A stretch of DNA of 5,389 nt from Deltaproteobacteria bacterium (lineage in GTDB: Bacteria > Desulfobacterota > DSM-4660 > Desulfatiglandales > HGW-15): positions 1 to 5,389 of the forward strand of contig JAIPEI010000278.1 of the NCBI GenBank assembly GCA_021737245.1. The letters run 5' to 3'. Below the pieces are notes generated by a model that searched no databases, was not told the DNA's origin, and saw only the letters and a list, made by a program, of their open reading frames with translations. Every line of letters starts with the position of its first letter. The stretch's first letter is position 1. Both the position numbers and the translations under genes were made by a program. Positions 1 through 4,697 of the stretch are shown here, in pieces.

Positions 1-138
1 CTCCCCTCCGGATGCGTCTTCCACCGCCGCTGCCACTATGCGAACGACCGCTGCAGCCGGGAAATCCCCCTCCTCCGAAAGCTCGACTCCGGCGCCTACG
101 TGGCCTGCCACGGCGTGGAGGAAGGCCGGATCTCCTGA
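1..138 (+). CDS. Oligopeptide/dipeptide ABC transporter ATP-binding protein, C-terminal end (partial)
   Basis: Reading frame 1 is open from the left edge to TGA at 136-138 and gives 45 residues; the ABC ATPase core lies outside the window. The tail has the form PSGCVFHRRC...ANDRC...VACH, the C-terminal signature (oligo_HPY region) of OppD/OppF/DppD/DppF-type ATPases, which power uptake of short peptides at the inner membrane. Four cysteines at visible residues 5, 11, 18 and 36 match the conserved set in this family, which in some members binds an iron-sulfur cluster. D-type and F-type subunits cannot be told apart from this piece. No clear terminator follows the stop. Another peptide-handling gene, the M20 dipeptidase, lies about 1.9 kb downstream on the same strand but is not contiguous with it. 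The family call is firm and the substrate is unknown. Confidence 0.85.
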   Translation, partial: LPSGCVFHRRCHYANDRCSREIPLLRKLDSGAYVACHGVEEGRIS

Positions 139-246
139 TCCGGAACCCATCCTTCGTCCCTCTGCACGCCCCTTCCCCTTCGTACCTTACTCATGAAATC
201 CTGTCATAAAAAACAAGAAGGTTTTCACACCGAGGCCGCAGGCGGC

Positions 247-268
247 GGGGCCGGGGCCAGGGCCAGGG
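247..268 (+). repeat. Imperfect hexamer repeat with four guanine runs (possible G-quadruplex)
   Basis: Four guanine runs (247-250, 253-256, 260-262, 266-268) are separated by 2-3 base spacers of CC or CCA, giving about four imperfect hexamer units. This meets the usual G3+N1-7 pattern for a G-quadruplex on the + strand. It lies about 110 bp past the transporter stop and about 55 bp past the stop of the opposing TM2 gene, so it could sit in the 3' region of either transcript. In a G+C-rich genome such runs also arise by chance, so a function is not claimed. Confidence 0.4.
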
Positions 269-306
269 TTTTCCGGAGCGGACATCAGCGCGAGGCCTTC
301 GTCATT

Positions 307-322
307 GCGGGCGTCAGCCCGC
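307..322. other. Short GC-rich palindrome beside the TM2 gene stop
   Basis: GCGGGC (307-312), a 4-base loop GTCA, and GCCCGC (317-322) form a perfect 6-bp stem ending 1 bp from the stop codon of the minus-strand TM2 gene. Its position fits the 3' end of that transcript, but no T tract follows on the - strand, so it is not a standard intrinsic terminator. The flanking TCATTGCGGGCG also resembles dispersed palindromic intergenic repeats of many bacterial genomes. One copy in the window cannot decide this. Confidence 0.3.
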
Positions 323-323
323 C

Positions 324-707
324 TTAGCGGTTCCTCTCCGCCACCTGCTCGTTCAGCGTCCAGTAGTCATAGATCACGCCGATCAGGAACAGCCCGCCCG
401 TGACCAGGTAGAGCAGCCCGGTCAGCCACTTTCCCATGTACATGCGGTGGATGCCGAACACGCCCAGGAAGGTCAGGAGGATCCAGGCCACGTTGTAGTT
501 GTAGGGACCGGGCCGGTACCGCATGTCGGCCTGGCGGTCCATGGACGGGATGAGGAAGAGGTCCACGATCCAGCCGATGAAGAGCAGCCCCAGGGTGAAG
601 AAGTAGATGGTGCCGGATATGGGCCTGCCGTAGTAGAACCGGTGGGACCCGGTGAACCCGAAGATCCAGAGCAGGTAGCCTATGGCCTTGCTGTGCGTGT
701 CGTGCAT
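324..707 (-). CDS. Membrane protein with two tandem TM2 domains
   Basis: The 127-residue product consists of two similar TM2 repeats (about residues 8-54 and 72-118). Each has a hydrophobic helix, the family motif G-x-H-R-[FM]-Y-x-G (residues 20-27 and 85-92), a second hydrophobic stretch and a conserved Asp near its end (D49, D114). Four membrane helices are therefore predicted in the inner membrane, joined by a polar linker at about residues 55-71 rich in Arg, Tyr and Pro. No signal peptide is needed. The ATG at 705-707 is preceded by GGAGG (714-718) with 6 bases between, so the start is well supported. The TM2 family has no settled biochemical function in bacteria. The gene stands alone, divergent from the PilZ gene and running towards the transporter end. 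Most bacterial TM2 proteins carry one domain; the duplication here is visible in the sequence itself. Confidence 0.88.
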   Translation of the reverse strand: MHDTHSKAIGYLLWIFGFTGSHRFYYGRPISGTIYFFTLGLLFIGWIVDLFLIPSMDRQADMRYRPGPYNYNVAWILLTFLGVFGIHRMYMGKWLTGLLYLVTGGLFLIGVIYDYWTLNEQVAERNR

Positions 708-713
708 GGTGGG

Positions 714-718
714 CCTCC
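714..718 (-). promoter_or_regulatory. Ribosome binding site of the TM2 gene
   Basis: The - strand reads GGAGG 6 bases before the ATG at 707, a consensus Shine-Dalgarno sequence. It fixes the start of the TM2 gene; an ATG at 718-720 overlapping it is out of frame. Confidence 0.75.
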
Positions 719-913
719 ATCATGGCGTGAACAATGTCGACCGTCCTCGAAGGAATCTTTGCAGCGGCATGTGAAAGGCCGCCCAGCGCCGTCTCAAGGT
801 CCTCAAGGTATGGAATACGCGAAAGCCGGACAAATGGCAAGGGATCGAGCAGGAAAAGGATCACGAGCAGGGTTGACGGCGGGGGGAAAAGAAGAGAGAC
901 TTGATGAGGGAAA

Positions 914-918
914 GGAGG
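914..918 (+). promoter_or_regulatory. Ribosome binding site deciding the GTG start at 928
   Basis: AAAGGAGGAG at 911-920 carries GGAGG 9 bases before GTG at 928. The in-frame TTG at 901 and ATG at 904 lie upstream of this site, have no comparable ribosome binding site, and would translate it into an Arg-rich stretch. This makes GTG 928 the better start. Confidence 0.7.
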
Positions 919-927
919 AGACGAGCC

Positions 928-1974
928 GTGAGCGAACTCCAGGAGAAGGAAACCGGCGTCGAGAAGGCCTTGGAGGCGGGGGACAAGGAGTCCGCGGTGG
1001 CGGGCCTCTACGACCTGATTGTAGCCTATGCCAAGAGGAAGGAGTTTCCCAAGGCCGAAGCCCTGAGGGACCGCCTCTTCGAGGTGGACCCCATGGCCCT
1101 CAGCGAGATCGTCAAGTCGGGCGAGATCATTGAAGCGGAGAAGTCCGAGGCTCGGGACGAGGGTCACATGGAAACCTTTGCCGCCCTCTACGGTCTGCTC
1201 TCCACGGAGGAAGCCAACGACCTCTACTTTGCCTTGAGCTCCGCAAGGTTCGAGACGGACCAGCCCATCTTCCAGGAAGGAGACCGGAACCATCGTCTCT
1301 ACCTCGTGGACCAGGGAGAGGTGAAGGCGACCCACGGCGAGGGCGAGCGTGAGGTCCTCCTGAAGACCTTCGGGCCGGGAGAGCCTTTCGGTGCGGAGAC
1401 ATTCTTTTTCCGGACCGCCTTCAGCACGTTCTCGGCCTTCACGCTCACGCCGGTTCGAGCGAGCGTGCTGGAGAGGTCCGCGCTCGATGCCCTGAAGGAC
1501 GATCACCCCGGCCTGGAAGCAAAGCTCGCCGAGCACTGCTTCCGCTCCGGCGACATGGAGAGTGTCCTGAAACGGCATGCCATGAACCGCCGAAAGCAGA
1601 AGCGGGTCATGCTCACGGGCACCCTGGTGGCCCAGATCGTGGGCAAGGACGGCAAGCTGATGGGGAAGCCGTTCAAGGGCGGCTTTGCGGACATCTCCAG
1701 AGGCGGTCTCTCCTTCACCGTGCGCGTGTCCAAGCCGGAAACCGCCCGCCTCCTCCTGGGACGCCGTCTCCGGATAAAGTCCCGGCTTCCCTTGAAGGGG
1801 GGCAAGGAGGACCTCGAGGTCACGGGGAGGATCATCGCGCTCCAGCCCCACCCCTTCAACGAGTACTCGATCCATGTGCGGTTCGAAAAAGCCCTGCCCG
1901 AAGAGCTGCCGGGACGTCTGGACCCGTCCTCCTCCGCCCGCAGCCCCGACCTGGACCTGAAGATCGAGACCTGA
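928..1974 (+). CDS. cNMP-binding-fold and PilZ domain protein (probable c-di-GMP effector)
   Basis: The 348-residue product has three parts. Residues 1 to about 80 are helical and TPR-like, with a helix pair containing YAKRKEFPKAEALRDRLFEVDP. Residues about 88-196 form a CRP-type cyclic-nucleotide-binding fold, with QPIFQEGD, LYLVDQGEV and a GPGEPFGAE turn at 149-157. Residues about 218-321 form a PilZ domain with both c-di-GMP motifs intact: RxxxR as RKQKR at 222-226 and DxSxxG as DISRGG at 255-260. No DNA-binding helix-turn-helix, membrane segment or signal peptide is evident, so it is probably a cytoplasmic sensor or adaptor. PilZ proteins typically bind c-di-GMP to control motility, exopolysaccharide or partner enzymes. 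The cNMP pocket lacks the usual PRxAT arginine (the region reads FSTFSAF), so cAMP binding is doubtful. The start is GTG 928, chosen from its ribosome binding site. The M20 gene follows after 29 bp. The domain call is firm; the process controlled is unknown. Confidence 0.87.
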   Translation: MSELQEKETGVEKALEAGDKESAVAGLYDLIVAYAKRKEFPKAEALRDRLFEVDPMALSEIVKSGEIIEAEKSEARDEGHMETFAALYGLLSTEEANDLYFALSSARFETDQPIFQEGDRNHRLYLVDQGEVKATHGEGEREVLLKTFGPGEPFGAETFFFRTAFSTFSAFTLTPVRASVLERSALDALKDDHPGLEAKLAEHCFRSGDMESVLKRHAMNRRKQKRVMLTGTLVAQIVGKDGKLMGKPFKGGFADISRGGLSFTVRVSKPETARLLLGRRLRIKSRLPLKGGKEDLEVTGRIIALQPHPFNEYSIHVRFEKALPEELPGRLDPSSSARSPDLDLKIET

Positions 1975-1990
1975 CAGCCGATCATGAGCG

Positions 1991-1995
1991 AGGAG
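1991..1995 (+). promoter_or_regulatory. Ribosome binding site of the M20 dipeptidase gene
   Basis: AGGAG lies 8 bases before ATG 2004 and 5 bases before an in-frame GTG at 2001. The spacing favours the ATG. Confidence 0.6.
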
Positions 1996-2003
1996 ACTGT
2001 GTG

Positions 2004-3395
2004 ATGAGTGACTGGCAAACCTTTCTTGAAGAGAACCGGGAGCGCTTCCTGGAGGAGCTTTTCGACTTCCTGCGAATCCCCAGCATCTCCAGCCTGCCCG
2101 AGCACGCGTCCGACGTGGCCTCGGCCGCCCAATGGGTGGAGGCTCGAATGAAAGCGGCAGGGATCGAGACCGTGGAGATCCTCCCCACCGGGGGCCATCC
2201 CGTGGTGTACGGGGAGTGGCTGCACGCCGGGGACAGGCCCACGGTTCTCATTTACGGGCACTTTGACACGCAGCCGGTGGATCCCCTGGACCTGTGGGAA
2301 ACGCCGCCCTTTGAGCCGGCCCTTCGGAACGGGCGCATCTACGCCCGGGGCGCCAACGACGACAAGGGAAACATGTTTCTCCCCATTGCGGCGTGCGAGG
2401 CCCTGCTCAAGACCACCGGGTCGTTGCCGCTCAACGTCAAGTTCTTCTTCGAAGGGCAGGAGGAGATCGGGAGCCCCCAGCTCCCCGGGTTCGTGACCGA
2501 GAACCGGGAGCGGCTCGCCTGCGACCTGGTCCTGAGCGCGGACGGGGGCCAGTGGAAAGAGGACCAGCCCTGCCTGGTCATGAGCACGAGGGGCCTGGCC
2601 TCGGTCTTCGTGGACGTGCAGGGGCCGGGTCACGATCTCCACTCGGGCACGTATGGCGGGACCATCGCCAACCCGATCCACGCACTGGCCCGCATCCTGG
2701 ACTCCCTCCACGACGAGGAGGGTCGGGTGGCCGTGGAGGGATTCTACGACGAGGTGCGTCCCTTGTCTCCCGAGGAGGGGGAGGCCATAGCGCGCGTTTC
2801 CTTTGACCGGGAGTCCTATCTGAACGAGACCGGGGCCCTCGATCTGTTCGGCGAGCCCGGGTTCACCACCTGGGAGCGCGCCTGGTTCCGGCCCACGCTG
2901 GAGGTGAACGGGGTCTATGGGGGCTTCCAGGGAACCGGGGTCAAGACCGTGCTCCCCAGCATGGCCCACGCCAAGCTCTCCTGCCGGCTCGTGGCGGACC
3001 AGAACCCCGATCGTGTCACCCGGCGCGTGGCCGAGCACGTCGGGCGTGCGGCCCCTCCGGGGGTCCGCGTCACGGCGAGGCGCGGGGAGCAGGGGGCGGT
3101 GCCCTATCGCATCCCGCAGGACCATTCTGGGCTGGACGTGGCCGGGTCGGTTCTCGAAGAGATTTACGGCGCTGTGCCCCTCCGGGTGGGCATGGGGGGG
3201 ACCATCCCGGTAAACGGGATCTTCCTGCGGGAGCTGAACGCCTGCACCATCATCTTCGCGTTCGGGCTGCCGGACGAGCGCCAGCACTCGCCCAACGAGT
3301 TTTTCCGAATCTCCGGGTTCGACCGGGGACAGCGGGCGTACGCCATGGTCCTCGAGCGGCTCGCCGGGTCCGCCGGCCTGAAGACGGGGTCGTAG
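2004..3395 (+). CDS. M20 family dipeptidase (zinc metallopeptidase, carnosinase/PepV-like)
   Basis: The 463-residue protein is a full-length M20/M25/M40 peptidase, the usual size for the dipeptidase branch. It should hydrolyse dipeptides or related N-acyl amino acids with two zinc ions in the cytoplasm; no signal peptide is seen. The expected active site is complete: metal ligand H86 with D88 in GHFDTQPVD, bridging D119 in ANDDKG, catalytic base E153 and ligand E154 in EGQEEIGS, D180 in LSADGG, and the last ligand H428 in RQHSPNEFF. The small lid or dimerisation domain begins near residue 200 and carries the family His H213 in DLHSGTYGG, which reaches across the dimer to the substrate in CN2-type enzymes. 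ATG 2004 is chosen over GTG 2001 for its spacing from AGGAG. The GNAT gene starts 5 bp after the stop, indicating co-transcription and possibly coupling. The exact substrate cannot be read from the sequence. Confidence 0.93.
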   Translation: MSDWQTFLEENRERFLEELFDFLRIPSISSLPEHASDVASAAQWVEARMKAAGIETVEILPTGGHPVVYGEWLHAGDRPTVLIYGHFDTQPVDPLDLWETPPFEPALRNGRIYARGANDDKGNMFLPIAACEALLKTTGSLPLNVKFFFEGQEEIGSPQLPGFVTENRERLACDLVLSADGGQWKEDQPCLVMSTRGLASVFVDVQGPGHDLHSGTYGGTIANPIHALARILDSLHDEEGRVAVEGFYDEVRPLSPEEGEAIARVSFDRESYLNETGALDLFGEPGFTTWERAWFRPTLEVNGVYGGFQGTGVKTVLPSMAHAKLSCRLVADQNPDRVTRRVAEHVGRAAPPGVRVTARRGEQGAVPYRIPQDHSGLDVAGSVLEEIYGAVPLRVGMGGTIPVNGIFLRELNACTIIFAFGLPDERQHSPNEFFRISGFDRGQRAYAMVLERLAGSAGLKTGS

Positions 3396-3400
3396 GATCC

Positions 3401-3892
3401 GTGCCCCTGGAGATTCGCCAGGCGCGTGCTTCCGATCACCCCCGGATCATGGAGGTGATGCCGGCGTGGTGGAACGGCCGGGACCTGAGGGCCATGCTCC
3501 CCCGGCTCTTTCTCGTCCACTTCAACGACACCTCCCTGATCGCGGAGGACCGCGGCGCGCTCGTTGGCTTCCTGGTGGGGTTTCTCTCTTCCTCCCGGCC
3601 CGACGAGGGATACATCCACTTCGTGGGCGTCCATCCGGCCTACCGCCGGCAGGGCCTGGCCCGGGAGCTCTACGCCCGCTTCTTCCGCCTCTGCCGTCGC
3701 AGCGGCTGCAGCCGGGTCCGCGCCTGCACCTCGCCGGTCAACCGGGCGTCCATTGATTTTCACCGGAGGATGAGGTTCACACTGGAAGCGGGGGATGGGG
3801 AGGACCACGGTGTCCCGGTCACCTTGGACTACAACCGGCCGGGGGACGCCAAGGTCCTGTTTCTGAAACGGCTGGAAGCCGGGCGCGGTTGA
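3401..3892 (+). CDS. GNAT family N-acetyltransferase
   Basis: The 163-residue protein is a single GNAT domain that should transfer an acetyl group from acetyl-CoA to an amine. The N-terminal strand LEIRQARASDHPRI (3-16) is typical of the fold. Motif A is VGVHPAYRRQGLARELY (75-91), with the pyrophosphate-binding loop R-R-Q-G-L-A at 82-87. Motif B follows as SPVNRASIDFHRRMRF (111-126), with the usual Asn and aromatic residue. GTG 3401 is preferred because the next start, ATG 3450, would delete the first strand. The ribosome binding site is weak (AGGA at 3394-3397, only 3 bases away), and the gene begins 5 bp after the dipeptidase stop, so translation is probably coupled. The substrate is unknown: small molecules, peptide N-termini and proteins are all possible in this superfamily. 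The dipeptidase next door raises, but does not prove, an amino-acid or peptide substrate. Confidence 0.9.
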   Translation: MPLEIRQARASDHPRIMEVMPAWWNGRDLRAMLPRLFLVHFNDTSLIAEDRGALVGFLVGFLSSSRPDEGYIHFVGVHPAYRRQGLARELYARFFRLCRRSGCSRVRACTSPVNRASIDFHRRMRFTLEAGDGEDHGVPVTLDYNRPGDAKVLFLKRLEAGRG

Positions 3893-3927
3893 TCCAAGGA
3901 CCCCATTCTGTGGAAGCATCCGGAATC

Positions 3928-3933
3928 GAGGAG
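3928..3933 (+). promoter_or_regulatory. Ribosome binding site of the crotonase gene
   Basis: GAGGAG lies 8 bases before ATG 3942. The gene therefore has its own strong translation signal, unlike the GNAT gene before it. Confidence 0.65.
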
Positions 3934-3941
3934 ACAACCAG

Positions 3942-4688
3942 ATGGACAAGGTCGCGATTGAACCAAGAAAGGACGTGGCGATCATCCGATTGACCCATGG
4001 CGTCACCAACCCCATCGGGCCCGAGCTCGTGGAGGAGCTGGGCCGCGCGTTCGAGCAGGCCGGATCCGAGTTCCGGGGCGTCGTGCTCGCCGGCGGGAAG
4101 AAGTTCTTTTCCATCGGGTTCGACCTTCCCGCCCTGCTCTACCTGGATCGAAAGGGCATGTCCGACTTCTTTCACGGCTTCGGCCGCCTCCTGATGGAGA
4201 TGACCGCGGCGCCGGTTCCCACGGCCTCGGCCGTGTGCGGTCACGCCGTGGCCGGCGGCACGATCCTCATGCTCGCCACGGACTACCGGATCGCCGCCAC
4301 GGGCCGGACCCTGATCGGGCTGAACGAGAGCCGGCTCGGCGTGCCAGTCCCTTACGCCGCGGATCTGCTCCTGAGGCACATTGCAGGGGACCGGGTCGCC
4401 ACGGACATGGCCTACAGGGGAGAGCTCCTGGAGGCCTCCAGGGTGGAGGAAAGCGGCGTCGTGGACCAGGTTGCCGAAAAGAACGAGGTGGAAGGCCTGG
4501 CCGTGGAAACGGTGGCGGAGATCGCCGCCCTGCCCCGGGAATCCTTCGCCGCCATCAAGGAGAACCGGATCGAGGCCGTACTGGAGCGATACGAAAAGCA
4601 CGGTTGGGCGAAGAACGAGCGGTTCCTCGACATCTGGTTCAGCCCGGAGGCCCAGGAGGGCCTGAAGGAGGCGGCCAGCACCTTTTGA
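3942..4688 (+). CDS. Enoyl-CoA hydratase/isomerase (crotonase) family, resembling delta3,delta2-enoyl-CoA isomerase
   Basis: The 248-residue protein is a complete crotonase-fold enzyme acting on acyl-CoA thioesters. The first oxyanion-hole segment is KFFSIGFDL (54-62); the second is GHAVAGG (100-106), followed by DYRIA. In classical hydratases, two glutamates act in GGGxE and in QPE. Here the first position aligns with Ile108 and only the second, E129 in GLNESRLG, is kept. A single glutamate in a GLNExxLG context is the arrangement of mitochondrial enoyl-CoA isomerase ECI1, and VDQV at 174-177 also fits that protein. The likely reaction is therefore moving a cis- or trans-3 double bond to trans-2 during oxidation of unsaturated fatty acids, rather than hydration. 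The start has a good ribosome binding site. The gene lies 49 bp after the GNAT gene and closes the + strand run. The family is certain; the isomerase role is an inference from remembered family patterns. Confidence 0.88.
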   Translation: MDKVAIEPRKDVAIIRLTHGVTNPIGPELVEELGRAFEQAGSEFRGVVLAGGKKFFSIGFDLPALLYLDRKGMSDFFHGFGRLLMEMTAAPVPTASAVCGHAVAGGTILMLATDYRIAATGRTLIGLNESRLGVPVPYAADLLLRHIAGDRVATDMAYRGELLEASRVEESGVVDQVAEKNEVEGLAVETVAEIAALPRESFAAIKENRIEAVLERYEKHGWAKNERFLDIWFSPEAQEGLKEAASTF

Positions 4689-4697
4689 GCGGAGGCG

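Noticed and set aside
764..782. GCGGC and GCCGC inverted repeat in the divergent spacer
   Set aside because: A 5-bp GC stem with a 9-base loop is expected by chance in this composition.
873..901. Possible sigma70 promoter for the PilZ gene: TTGACG at 873-878 and GAGACT at 896-901
   Set aside because: The -35 box is good, but the -10 box matches TATAAT at only two positions, and the start site would fall almost on the ribosome binding site.
901..927. Upstream TTG (901) or ATG (904) as the start of the PilZ gene
   Set aside because: Using either would translate through the strong GGAGG ribosome binding site that serves GTG 928, and would add only an Arg-rich stretch.
447..1133. A 228-codon + strand open frame antisense to the TM2 gene
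   Set aside because: Its composition is low in complexity and shows no domain; it runs across the divergent spacer and into the PilZ gene in another frame.
367..1875. A 502-codon - strand open frame spanning the TM2 gene, the spacer and much of the PilZ gene
   Set aside because: It overlaps two well-supported genes and has no recognisable domain; it is a G+C-driven shadow.
1503..3287. A 594-codon open frame on the - strand antisense to the PilZ and dipeptidase genes
   Set aside because: Its translation is rich in Pro, Gly, Arg and His with no recognisable domain, while the + strand here encodes proteins with complete catalytic motifs. Long antisense frames are expected at this G+C content.
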